DNA from: Neptuniibacter pectenicola
GTDB lineage: Bacteria > Pseudomonadota > Gammaproteobacteria > Pseudomonadales > Balneatricaceae
Length of the DNA: 64,000 bases
Reading direction: 5' to 3'
Assembly: GCF_001597735.1 (NCBI RefSeq)
Contig: NZ_LUTS01000001.1
Coordinates: 310,001-374,000 of the forward strand
The position numbers and the translations under genes are program-made. The first letter of the stretch is position 1; every line of letters begins with the position of its first letter. Below the pieces are notes generated by a model. That model saw nothing but the letters and a program-made list of their open reading frames with translations, had not been told where the DNA came from and ran no database searches. Below, piece by piece: positions 8,747 through 17,099 of this stretch.

Positions 8747-8772
8747 GGTGAACAATGGATCCATTGTTCACC
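8747..8772 (+). repeat. 26-bp perfect palindrome between narK and the kinase gene
   Basis: The arm GGTGAACAATGGA is followed directly by its reverse complement, making a perfect 26-bp palindrome 16 nt before the first possible start codon of the kinase gene. In RNA it would form a very tight stem. No T-run follows. It could be a processing stem, a partial terminator or a protein-binding site. Confidence 0.7.
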
Positions 8773-8794
8773 CTACGTTTAGGTAAGAGTGAAC

Positions 8795-10513
8795 ATGAGT
8801 AAGAAAACGCTAGCCTTACGTTTTGGTGGAAAATCCAGTGCGGGCAGAAAGAAAAAAAACCAAGATGCCTTTGCCGCCCATCTACCAAGCCATGCTGAGC
8901 TTGACTTTAAAGGCGGTGCGGCAGCTATTGCCGACGGCGTGAGCAGCTGCGAAGACTCTCATATTGCAAGCCAAACCAGCGTCACCAGTTTTATGCAGGA
9001 CTACTTCAGCACCCCCCATAGCTGGAGCGTAAAGAATTCCGTCTCCCGTGTATTAACCGCCTTGAACAGCTGGTTACACAAAGAAAACATTCAAAATAGC
9101 CGCGAAAAAGATAGCTTACTCTGCACCTTTTCCGCCTTAATTATCAAATCCAACACCCTGCATTGGTTCCACGTTGGCGATTCGCGGATTTACCATTTTC
9201 AAGCGGGTCAACTAGAGCAACTTACACAAGACCATGTCCGCAAAACAGGTGGAAAACACTACTTGTCTCGCGCCTTAGGGGGCGATCAACATTTAGACGT
9301 GGATTACGCAACCAGCGGTGTAAAAGAGGGCGACATGCTCTTAATGACCACCGATGGTATCCATGAGTTCCTCTCGAATCGCGACCTGCAAGCCATCCTT
9401 GCAGAACATTTCGACTCACCTGAAACCGCGGCACAACAATGCATTGATCTTGCCCTTGAGCGCGGTAGTGATGACAACCTGACTGCACTCATTACCTGCA
9501 TAGATCACCTGCCTTCAGAAACATTAGATGAAAGCCATGCGCGGCTGGCCCAATTGCCTATTCCTCCGGTCATGGCCATTGGTAACAAAATTGATGATTA
9601 CGAAGTGCTCGACATTATTTTTAGTGGCACCCGCAGCCATATGTACCTTGTTAAAGATACCGCTTCAGGGCAGCAATATGTGTTAAAAGCACCCTCGCTT
9701 CAATTCGCGGAAGACCCTCTCTACCTTGATGGTTTTATCCGAGAGGAGTGGGTAGGACAACGGATTGACCACCCCAATGTGATGAAAACCTTCCCTCCCC
9801 TGCGCGAAAAGCAGTACCTCTACTACTTAGGGGAACATATTCAGGGCATGAACCTACGCGAATGGATGAACGATAATCCAGCACCAAAGCTTGATGAAGT
9901 GCGGGATCTAACCAAACAGGTCATCCAAGGGCTACGAGCCTTCCAACGGGCCGACATGGTGCATCAAGACCTCAAGCCCGAAAACATCATGATCAACCAA
10001 GATGGGCGCATCAAGATTCTTGATTTTGGTACCGTGAAAATTGCGGGTATTGAGGAGATGAACTCCCCTCTCGATAAATCAATTCCCCAAGGTTCAATCA
10101 ACTATGTCGCCCCTGAGTACCTACTTGGCGAGGCCGGTAGTTTTCGCTCGGACCTGTTCTCTCTCGCGGTCATTGTGTATGAGATGATCACAGGTCATCT
10201 GCCTTACAAAGAGATGAAAACCAATAATATAACGCTTAAAAACTATGGCCAAATGCACTACACGCCGACACTCCATTACCGTAAAGGCGTGCCTTTATGG
10301 GTCGAAGGCTGCTTAAAAAAGGCGTTACAGCCAAACCCCCGCTTTAGATATGAAGCCCTATCTGAATTTTTACAAGATCTCACCCAGCCCAACCAAAGCC
10401 TTGAAGCCAAAATAAAACATCAGCCGATGCTAGAGAAAAACCCTATTCTCACGTGGCAGATGATCGCAGCACTGATGCTGATCCTTAACCTGATTCAACT
10501 CTTACTTAAATAG
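8795..10513 (+). CDS. Bifunctional PP2C-type phosphatase / Ser-Thr protein kinase, membrane anchored
   Basis: The protein has 572 residues from ATG 8795; GTG 8789 is equally near AGG and would add two. Residues about 5-240 are a PP2C phosphatase with the metal-binding Asp motifs ADGVSS, GDSRIYHF, TTDGIHEF and GSDDNLTA. Residues about 265-535 are a Hanks-type kinase with YVLKAPS (catalytic Lys), VHQDLKPENIMI, ILDFGTVK and YVAPEYLLGE. The usual HRD is HQD, so it is a non-RD kinase. A hydrophobic helix (WQMIAALMLILNLIQLLL) ends the protein. Similar fused proteins sit beside nirBD/nasA in pseudomonads; their target is unknown. It may tune the nitrate transporter or reductase by reversible phosphorylation, which is inference from position. 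Confidence 0.9.
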   Translation: MSKKTLALRFGGKSSAGRKKKNQDAFAAHLPSHAELDFKGGAAAIADGVSSCEDSHIASQTSVTSFMQDYFSTPHSWSVKNSVSRVLTALNSWLHKENIQNSREKDSLLCTFSALIIKSNTLHWFHVGDSRIYHFQAGQLEQLTQDHVRKTGGKHYLSRALGGDQHLDVDYATSGVKEGDMLLMTTDGIHEFLSNRDLQAILAEHFDSPETAAQQCIDLALERGSDDNLTALITCIDHLPSETLDESHARLAQLPIPPVMAIGNKIDDYEVLDIIFSGTRSHMYLVKDTASGQQYVLKAPSLQFAEDPLYLDGFIREEWVGQRIDHPNVMKTFPPLREKQYLYYLGEHIQGMNLREWMNDNPAPKLDEVRDLTKQVIQGLRAFQRADMVHQDLKPENIMINQDGRIKILDFGTVKIAGIEEMNSPLDKSIPQGSINYVAPEYLLGEAGSFRSDLFSLAVIVYEMITGHLPYKEMKTNNITLKNYGQMHYTPTLHYRKGVPLWVEGCLKKALQPNPRFRYEALSEFLQDLTQPNQSLEAKIKHQPMLEKNPILTWQMIAALMLILNLIQLLLK

Positions 10514-10667
10514 ACCGCGCGGCATACGCTGCCGCTCTTCAATCGCACCAAAACAGTTCGCATCAATGGGTACTTGCATCAAAACAAAGCCAAAACCCAT
10601 CAAAATACCACGTAACAACACCCCCAAAAACACAGCAACTCACTGAAATATAATAGATTTCAATAAA

Positions 10668-10683
10668 TGGCATACTACGTGCT
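10668..10683 (+). promoter_or_regulatory. Sigma-54 promoter of nirBD
   Basis: TGGCATACTACGTGCT shows GG-N10-GC and is nearly the twin of the nrtA promoter. Start near 10695 gives a leader that contains the NasT terminator. The gap from 10514 also holds a small stem after the kinase gene (GCGGCA/TGCCGC, 10519-10535) and otherwise no gene. Confidence 0.75.
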
Positions 10684-10740
10684 TATTAAAAACAATAACC
10701 ACTGTTATTTGTTTAATAGTCGTTATCACAACAAGCTCTG

Positions 10741-10805
10741 AGAACAAAGGCGTTCTACATCAACATGCTCATACATGTTGAATGTGAACGCCTTTTTTTA
10801 TTTTT
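10741..10805 (+). promoter_or_regulatory. NasT (ANTAR) antitermination leader with intrinsic terminator, before nirB
   Basis: AGAAC pairs with GTTCT around the hexaloop AAAGGC (10746-10751), the same loop as in the nrtA and narK leaders. Its 3' part is the start of a terminator stem, AAGGCGTTC with GAACGCCTT (10786-10794) and an inner CAACATG/CATGTTG stem, followed by TTTTTTTATTTTT. Upstream at about 10690-10712 AACAATAAC pairs with GTTATTTGTT (one bulged base), a candidate first hairpin. The ATG at 10765 lies inside the terminator stem and is not the nirB start. Confidence 0.85.
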
Positions 10806-10821
10806 GGGATTTAGGATCGTT

Positions 10822-13800
10822 ATGAAAAAACGTTTGGTCATCATTGGAAACGGAATGGCAACAGGTCGGTTACTGCAACGCCTTTTTGAGCGTGCGGACC
10901 ACTCACTTGATGTCACTGTTTTTAGCGAAGAGCCAGGCGGCAGTTATAACCGTGTCCTTTTATCAAACCTACTCAGTGGCGAGCTCGATCAGGATAAGGT
11001 CATAACCCTTCCTCCTGAATGGTACACAGAGCACGGGGTGACACTACACAGCCAAGACCCTGCGGTACAGATTGATCGTGCTAACAAAGTCATTATCAGC
11101 GCAGCCGGTGTCCACGTACATTACGACCTACTGGTTATTGCAACGGGTTCTTACCCTACGCCATTACCCGTAGATGGCGCTCAGTTAGACGGAGTGATGA
11201 GCTTTAGAACATTGAAAGATGTCGAGCGGATGAAACAGATCGCCAAAGAGAAAAAACAGGCGGTGGTGATTGGCGGTGGTTTCTTGGGCTTAGAAGCCGC
11301 AGAGGGGCTTCGCGCTCAAGGCATGGATGTCACCTTACTTCATCGCGGCAGCTACCTTCTCGACCATCAGTTAGATGACACCGCAGGCGAACTGTTACTT
11401 AACGCCCTTGAAGCACGCGGCCTTAAATTCCGTATAAAAGCGAACACACAAACCCTTCAAGGGAGCGACAGGGTTACATCCGTTCGCCTAACAACAGGTG
11501 AAATCCTACCGGCCGACCTTGTTGTAGCCGCCATCGGCGTAACACCAAATAAAGCACTCGCCAGCGATTCTGGACTCAAGTGCGAACGCGGCATTTTAGT
11601 CGATGCACAGATGAACACCAGTGATCCCGCGATCTACTCATTAGGGGAGTGCTGTCAGTTCGAATCATTTACTTATGGTTTAGTCGCCCCCATTTGGCAA
11701 CAGGCAGAGATTCTCGTTTCAAGTCTGCTTAACGAAGCCAACACATATAAAGAGGAAGCGGTCGCCACCCAGTTAAAAATCAGTGGTGTAGCGCTTTTTT
11801 CATGCGGTTCTCTACAGGATTCACCTGAAACAGAGACCATGATTTATCACGATATTCAACACAATGAATACAGAAAACTTTGGCTGAAAGATAACCGATT
11901 AGTCGGCGCCGTTTTATACGGTGATGTCCGTGAGGGACAGTGGTATTTCGATCAGCTAAAACAAAAAACTGATTTGAGTGCGAACAGACAACAACTGCTA
12001 TTTGGCAGTCCGTTCTGCTCTCAAGACACTCAAACACAAGACATGGGTATATCTTCTATGACTACTTCAACGGACTCTCAAAAAAAGCAGTTGGTCGTTA
12101 TTGGCAACGGTATGGTGGGTCACCACTTTATTGAAAATTTTGTTGCAAGCGAGACCTCTGACGAATATGACATTCATATTCTCGCCGAAGAATCGCGCGC
12201 CGCATACGACCGTGTTCACCTATCAGAATACTTTGGTGACTCAACCTATCAAGACCTTTGCCTTGTAGAAGATAACTTTTATGAAACACATGGCGTGCAA
12301 CTTCACTTGAGTGAAGGAGCGACGCAGATCGATCGCGATACAAAGCAGGTGATCACCGAGCAAACTAGCTACCCCTATGACAAGTTAGTCCTTGCTACCG
12401 GTTCATACCCTTTTGTCCCCCCCATTCCGGGAAATGACGGTGACGCCTGCTTTGTTTATCGCACCTTAGAGGATCTAGATAAAATTCAAGCCTGTGCGAA
12501 AGACGCAACCACCGGTGTCGTTGTTGGTGGTGGTTTATTAGGCTTAGAAGCCGCTAACGCGCTCAAATCTTTAGGGTTAAAAGCACATGTTGTAGAGTTT
12601 GCACCGCGCTTAATGCCCGTGCAATTAGATGAAGATGGCGGCGAACTTTTAAAGAAAAAAATAGAAGCCTTGGACGTAGATGTTCATTGCAACAAAGCCA
12701 CTTCAGAGATCGTCCCAGGTGAAGAGCATACCTACCGTATGAACTTCAGCGATGGCACGTTCTTAGAAACCGACCTAATCCTATTCTCTGCCGGTATCCG
12801 CCCTCAAGATGCCCTAGCGCGTAGCAGTGCTCTCACCATTGGCGAGCGCGGCGGCATTGTTGTTAACGATCACTGCCAAACCTCTGACGAAGATATTTTT
12901 GCCATCGGCGAATGTGCATTATGGAACAATCAAATTTTTGGTTTAGTGGCCCCCGGTTACACGATGGCAAAGACAGCCGTTGCAGCCATTATCGGTAACT
13001 TAGAAAACGATACCGCCTTTACCGGCGCGGATATGAGTACAAAACTGAAACTACTTGGTGTTGATGTAGGTTCGATTGGCGACGCTCATGGCAAAAACCC
13101 TGGCAGCCTAAGTTACCGTTACCTTGATGAAGATGAGCAAATTTATTCTCGCATTGTCGTATCTGAAGACCGAACAAAACTACTCGGTGCCGTACTGGTT
13201 GGAGATAACAGTAAATACGATACGCTCCTTCAATACGCGCTCAACGGCATTGATCTGCCCGAAAAGCCACAAACCTTAATTTTACCTTCATTCGATGGTG
13301 CTTCCGCACCCACATTAGGACCTGATGCACTGCCAGACGACGCCACAATTTGCTCTTGTTTAAACGTAACTAAAGGCCAAATCTGTTGCTCAATCGACGA
13401 AGGTGCGGCCTCTGTCGCTGATGTAAAAGAGGTCACTAAAGCCGCATCTGGCTGTGGTGGTTGTGCCGCTATGTTAAAAAACCTAGTTGACCATGAGCTT
13501 GAAAAACGAGGGGTTGAAGTCTGTAAAGATATCTGTGAACACTTTGCTTACACCCGTGAAGAGCTTTACCACATTGTCCGTGTCGAAGGGATTCGTAGCT
13601 TCTCTGATCTGCTTACTAAACATGGTAAAGGCTTAGGTTGTGAGATTTGTAAGCCTGCAGCGGGCTCTATTCTTGCTTCGTGCTGGAACGAGCATGTATT
13701 AGATGAGCCCCATGTCGGCTTACAAGATACCAACGATCGTTTTATGGCCAATATGCAAAAAGATGGCACTTACTCTATTGTCCCGCGTATTGCCGGTGGT

Positions 13801-14580
13801 GAAATCACCCCTGACAAACTAATCGTCTTAGGTCAGGTAGGTAAAAAATACAACTTATACACCAAGATTACCGGTGGCCAACGTGTCGATCTATTTGGCG
13901 CAAAACTACATGAGCTGCCACTGATCTGGAAAGAACTGATTGATGCGGGTTTTGAAACCGGTCATGCCTACGGCAAGTCACTTCGTACCGTTAAATCATG
14001 TGTCGGCAGTACCTGGTGCCGCTTCGGCGTGAAGGACAGCGCAAGCATGGCAATCGAGCTTGAGAATCGCTATAAGGGTCTACGCTCTCCTCACAAAATA
14101 AAATTTGCCGTATCCGGTTGTACCCGCGAATGTGCAGAAGCACAAAGTAAAGATATTGGTGTGATCGCCACCGAAAATGGCTGGAACCTTTATGTGTGCG
14201 GTAATGGCGGTATGAAACCTCGCCACGGAGATCTATTTGCTACTGACCTAGATGACGAGATGTTGGTTAAATATATCGACCGCGTACTGATGTTCTACGT
14301 AAAAACAGCCGACCGCCTACAGCGTACCTCTGTCTGGATGGAAAATTTGGAAGGCGGTTTAGACTACCTCAAAGAGGTGGTGCTAAATGACAAATTAAAT
14401 ATTGCGGCAGAACTGGAAGCACAAATGCAGCATGTTGTTGATACCTACCAATGTGAGTGGAAGACAACGCTGGGGGATGAAGACAAGTTGAAACAGTTCC
14501 GCAGCCTTGTAAATACGGAAGAACAAACAGATCCACAAATTGTACATATTATCGAACGCAATCAGGTTCGCCCTGTTTAA
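10822..14580 (+). CDS. nirB: Nitrite reductase large subunit NirB with an extra N-terminal flavoprotein module
   Basis: The 1252-residue protein is about 400 residues longer than typical NirB (E. coli, about 850). Residues 1-405 form a complete FAD/NAD(P)H oxidoreductase module (VIIGNGMATGR, VVIGGGFLGLEAAEGL). Residues 413-840 repeat it (VVIGNGMVGHHF, VVVGGGLLGLEAANAL). Then come a BFD-like [2Fe-2S] domain (C844, C846, C878, C881), a second Cys-rich segment (GLGCEICKP), and the siroheme/[4Fe-4S] domain with C1060, C1066, C1100 and C1104. The C-terminal part reduces nitrite to ammonium with NAD(P)H. The extra module resembles the NAD(P)H dehydrogenase that feeds assimilatory nitrate reductase, so it might serve NasA. 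No ribosome-binding site precedes the internal ATG 12058, which supports a true fusion. Start 10822 follows AGGA. Confidence 0.93.
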   Translation: MKKRLVIIGNGMATGRLLQRLFERADHSLDVTVFSEEPGGSYNRVLLSNLLSGELDQDKVITLPPEWYTEHGVTLHSQDPAVQIDRANKVIISAAGVHVHYDLLVIATGSYPTPLPVDGAQLDGVMSFRTLKDVERMKQIAKEKKQAVVIGGGFLGLEAAEGLRAQGMDVTLLHRGSYLLDHQLDDTAGELLLNALEARGLKFRIKANTQTLQGSDRVTSVRLTTGEILPADLVVAAIGVTPNKALASDSGLKCERGILVDAQMNTSDPAIYSLGECCQFESFTYGLVAPIWQQAEILVSSLLNEANTYKEEAVATQLKISGVALFSCGSLQDSPETETMIYHDIQHNEYRKLWLKDNRLVGAVLYGDVREGQWYFDQLKQKTDLSANRQQLLFGSPFCSQDTQTQDMGISSMTTSTDSQKKQLVVIGNGMVGHHFIENFVASETSDEYDIHILAEESRAAYDRVHLSEYFGDSTYQDLCLVEDNFYETHGVQLHLSEGATQIDRDTKQVITEQTSYPYDKLVLATGSYPFVPPIPGNDGDACFVYRTLEDLDKIQACAKDATTGVVVGGGLLGLEAANALKSLGLKAHVVEFAPRLMPVQLDEDGGELLKKKIEALDVDVHCNKATSEIVPGEEHTYRMNFSDGTFLETDLILFSAGIRPQDALARSSALTIGERGGIVVNDHCQTSDEDIFAIGECALWNNQIFGLVAPGYTMAKTAVAAIIGNLENDTAFTGADMSTKLKLLGVDVGSIGDAHGKNPGSLSYRYLDEDEQIYSRIVVSEDRTKLLGAVLVGDNSKYDTLLQYALNGIDLPEKPQTLILPSFDGASAPTLGPDALPDDATICSCLNVTKGQICCSIDEGAASVADVKEVTKAASGCGGCAAMLKNLVDHELEKRGVEVCKDICEHFAYTREELYHIVRVEGIRSFSDLLTKHGKGLGCEICKPAAGSILASCWNEHVLDEPHVGLQDTNDRFMANMQKDGTYSIVPRIAGGEITPDKLIVLGQVGKKYNLYTKITGGQRVDLFGAKLHELPLIWKELIDAGFETGHAYGKSLRTVKSCVGSTWCRFGVKDSASMAIELENRYKGLRSPHKIKFAVSGCTRECAEAQSKDIGVIATENGWNLYVCGNGGMKPRHGDLFATDLDDEMLVKYIDRVLMFYVKTADRLQRTSVWMENLEGGLDYLKEVVLNDKLNIAAELEAQMQHVVDTYQCEWKTTLGDEDKLKQFRSLVNTEEQTDPQIVHIIERNQVRPV

Positions 14581-14611
14581 TTAAGTACGCTGACAAAAAG
14601 AGGACAATGTT

Positions 14612-14959
14612 ATGACAATTAATCCAAATGCAGACTGGCTTAAACTCTGTAATAAAAGCGACTTAGTACCTAACACAGGTGTTGCTGCATTATACCAAGA
14701 TCAGCAAATCGCCATCTTTTATATTCCTGAATATAAAGATGAAGTTTTTGCGATCGGCAACCAAGATCCCTTTAGCGGCGCAAATATATTAGCCCGTGGT
14801 TTAATCGGCGATATCAAAGGTGAACCTATGGTGGCATCACCTTTATATAAACAGCACTTCTCCTTAAATACAGGAAGCTGCTTTGAGGATTCAAACATTA
14901 AAGTACCGGTATGGCCCGTACGTTTGAAAGGTGAAAACGTCGAGATCATAGCCGCATAA
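14612..14959 (+). CDS. nirD: Nitrite reductase small subunit NirD
   Basis: A 115-residue Rieske-fold protein of the NirD family, starting 31 nt after nirB with AAGAGGA upstream. The sequence DWLKLCNKSDLVPNTGVAALYQDQQIAIFY and the ending YKQHFSLNTGSCFEDSNIKVPVWPVRLKGENVEI are typical. As in NirD generally, the Cys and His ligands of a true Rieske [2Fe-2S] cluster are not all present: the usual CxH box is missing. It is required with NirB for NADH-dependent nitrite reduction. Tandem terminators follow, so it is the last gene of the nirB unit. Confidence 0.93.
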   Translation: MTINPNADWLKLCNKSDLVPNTGVAALYQDQQIAIFYIPEYKDEVFAIGNQDPFSGANILARGLIGDIKGEPMVASPLYKQHFSLNTGSCFEDSNIKVPVWPVRLKGENVEIIAA

Positions 14960-15008
14960 TGAGGACCGACTTCCGCGAGGAATAACTTACACAGCGATGT
15001 GTAAGTAC

Positions 15009-15099
15009 GCTCTAAAATGACGTATACCCATACTTTTAGAGCACTCACCCAATGTGATGACATTGGTTTTTTACCGCAGGCAGCCCCTGCGGTTTTTTT
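15009..15099 (+). terminator. Hairpin plus two tandem intrinsic terminators after nirD
   Basis: Three stems follow each other. GCTCTAAAA/TTTTAGAGC (15009-15042) has no T-run. CCAATGT/ACATTGG with a 4-nt loop is followed by TTTTTT (15049-15072). ACCGCAGG/CCTGCGGT is followed by TTTTTTT (15073-15099). The double terminator should stop transcription firmly before the leftward gene that ends at 15112. Confidence 0.85.
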
Positions 15100-15111
15100 A
15101 TAGCCATCGGA

Positions 15112-16281
15112 TCAAGATTTCTCAGCCGCGAGCTTTATCGCGTCTAAGTTATGCCCCATTTTAAAGAGCAACATATCTTTATCCAACGGTTTCAGCATCA
15201 CTTCATGTACGCCCTGCTTCATCGCCTCTTTCGCGTTTTGGCTGTCGCCGGGCTTTGCTAATACCATTATCCGCGTATGGCTCATTTCAGGGTCTTGTTT
15301 AATCTGATCAATCACAAATAACGCACTCATATCTGGCAGCGTTAAATCAAGCAGTATGATGTCTGGCTTCCAGTTTTTTAATAACTTCATAGTATGAACT
15401 GCGCTACCCGATATTTGCGCTTTATAACCCGCGCCATCCAATATGCTCTTAATCTCATCTCGCTGCTCAATCTCATCCTCTAGAAGTAAGATATTGCTAT
15501 CATCAAAAACAATGGGGTTTTCACTCTCGGCCTGCAGTTTTGTTTTTTTCTGTTGAGCCGTGCTCGCAACCGTATTTAACTTAGCTTGTACTTGGCCATT
15601 CGCGCCTTTCTGATGCACGCCTACTTCTTGCATATGCTTTTGCGCATGGGTATCAATAAGACTACTGATATTTTTACGCGACCGTTCAGTAATGTCGCCA
15701 CCGTCGATAATTTTTTCTTTCATATGCTTCATTGAAAAAGAGACAAGATCCATCAATTTTTCATAGTTATCTTCGTTAAGGTCAGTGATCTCATTGTCGC
15801 AATTAATGATCTGATCAAAATACTCACACAAATTTTCGACACTGCACTCTCCCGCCGCCAGAATGTTTTTATCTGCCCGTTCCGTAATTTCACGACGTAT
15901 AAAGCGTAGACGCAGTAACAGGTGGTAAGGGTCATAGAGGGGACAAATGATAAAATAATCATCAAACACATCTTTATTACAAATCCCGAAGGCTTCTTTA
16001 AGCTCTTCTCTGCTGCAAAAAACAATCCGTTTGAACACAATTTTTTCTACATTTTTCTTTGCACTGAGGAGATGAAGGTAAAACACCTCATTATTTTTAA
16101 TGCCATCCAGACCAAGCAGAAGCACATCAATTTGATGCTCCACAATCAGCTTGACCGCCTCCTCTTCAGTAGACGCTGTATAAAAACGTGGAAAATGCCT
16201 TTTAATCATATTGCAAAGAGACTCGATCTCTTTTGTCGATTTAATGACTAAAAGAACAGAAAACCGTTTGCTGGAACTCAT
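15112..16281 (-). CDS. Double-receiver response regulator, N-terminal receiver degenerate
   Basis: The 389-residue protein has an N-terminal receiver-like domain (about 5-125), a linker with predicted helix (about 130-260), and a C-terminal receiver (about 268-385). The C-terminal domain is complete: ILLLEDEIEQ, phosphoacceptor in IILLDLTLPD and the conserved Lys in VMLKPLDK. In the N-terminal domain the acceptor region reads VLLLGLDGI, with Gly where Asp is expected, and the acidic pair is missing (LLVIKSTKE). There is no output domain. It therefore looks like a phosphorylation-dependent interaction protein. No kinase is adjacent, and its partner is unknown. It converges on nirD. Confidence 0.8.
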   Translation of the reverse strand: MSSSKRFSVLLVIKSTKEIESLCNMIKRHFPRFYTASTEEEAVKLIVEHQIDVLLLGLDGIKNNEVFYLHLLSAKKNVEKIVFKRIVFCSREELKEAFGICNKDVFDDYFIICPLYDPYHLLLRLRFIRREITERADKNILAAGECSVENLCEYFDQIINCDNEITDLNEDNYEKLMDLVSFSMKHMKEKIIDGGDITERSRKNISSLIDTHAQKHMQEVGVHQKGANGQVQAKLNTVASTAQQKKTKLQAESENPIVFDDSNILLLEDEIEQRDEIKSILDGAGYKAQISGSAVHTMKLLKNWKPDIILLDLTLPDMSALFVIDQIKQDPEMSHTRIMVLAKPGDSQNAKEAMKQGVHEVMLKPLDKDMLLFKMGHNLDAIKLAAEKS

Positions 16282-16389
16282 CTACCTATACCTCTGGCGA
16301 TGCTTACTTCGCATTGATCCTCTAAGTTTAATCCACTCTGCAAAAATTGCTTTAAAATCACTAAATTAAGTTCTCTTTTAACGAATAAA

Positions 16390-16956
16390 TCAGGCCAAAG
16401 TGCCTAAAACAAACTCAACACCTTGGCTAACAATAATGAATGTTGCTTTGCCCTGCCGTTCCACCTCTTTAGCCATTGCAACCAATTCATAAAACACATT
16501 GCGATGGAGTAAACCTTTCATACCATATCGAACATTAATATAGGGTGAAGGTTCACCGGTTTCAGGACAGTGCTCAACCCAAAGTCGGTGCTCTGGCCCC
16601 AGTGTCACCCTATCCCCTGTAAGACTGGTAAAGGTCAGTTCAACGCCCTTTTCGCCCTCATTATGACAAACCGAAATAAATAAGAAAGGCGCGTCCTCTA
16701 CTTCTATACCGATTTTTTCTACCGGCGTTTTAAGAAAGTATTTATCCCCTTCCATCCACAACACCGTTGAAAACAGCGTTACCATCGCAGGGCGCCCAAT
16801 AGGGGTACCCATATAATACCAACGACCGTCACGGGCAATACGCATATCAATATCACCACAGAACGGAGGGTTCCAACTCGCCAGTGGAGGTTGGCCATCC
16901 GTCGCGCCTTTAATTTCCTTGCTCACTTTCATTAAATCAAAATCACTATTGGACAA
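16390..16956 (-). CDS. DUF1285 family protein
   Basis: The 188-residue protein matches the DUF1285 family, with PPLASWNPPFCGDIDMRIA, DGRWYYMGTPIGRPAMV and YFLKTPVEKIGIEVEDAPF. The family is common in Proteobacteria and its function is unknown; it is predicted cytoplasmic. I choose the TTG at 16956 because GGAG lies 7 nt before it; the ATG at 16932 has no ribosome-binding site, though it would remove only eight residues. It is divergent from the MTHFR-like gene. Confidence 0.85.
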   Translation of the reverse strand: MSNSDFDLMKVSKEIKGATDGQPPLASWNPPFCGDIDMRIARDGRWYYMGTPIGRPAMVTLFSTVLWMEGDKYFLKTPVEKIGIEVEDAPFLFISVCHNEGEKGVELTFTSLTGDRVTLGPEHRLWVEHCPETGEPSPYINVRYGMKGLLHRNVFYELVAMAKEVERQGKATFIIVSQGVEFVLGTLA

Positions 16957-17045
16957 CGACCCGCTCCACTTAACTCACTTGCTATTAAATTTACTCAACA
17001 CCATTGGAAAAACTTTCATGCGCTCAGCTAACTACATGAAAATCA

Positions 17046-17072
17046 TTAATTGTTAGAATGGCCAACAATTAA
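17046..17072. promoter_or_regulatory. Inverted repeat in the DUF1285/MTHFR-like intergenic region
   Basis: TTAATTGTT and AACAATTAA are perfect inverted 9-base arms around a 9-base spacer, 28 bp before the MTHFR-like start codon. The spacing of the arm centres (18 bp) suits a dimeric DNA-binding protein, but the arms are AT-rich and the regulator is unknown. Confidence 0.45.
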
Positions 17073-17099
17073 AGCTTAGCGATAAAAGTAAAAAATACC

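Noticed and set aside
10765-10821. In-frame N-terminal extension of nirB
   Set aside because: The ATG is inside the leader terminator stem and would encode the T-run; ATG 10822 starts the FAD motif and has AGGA upstream.
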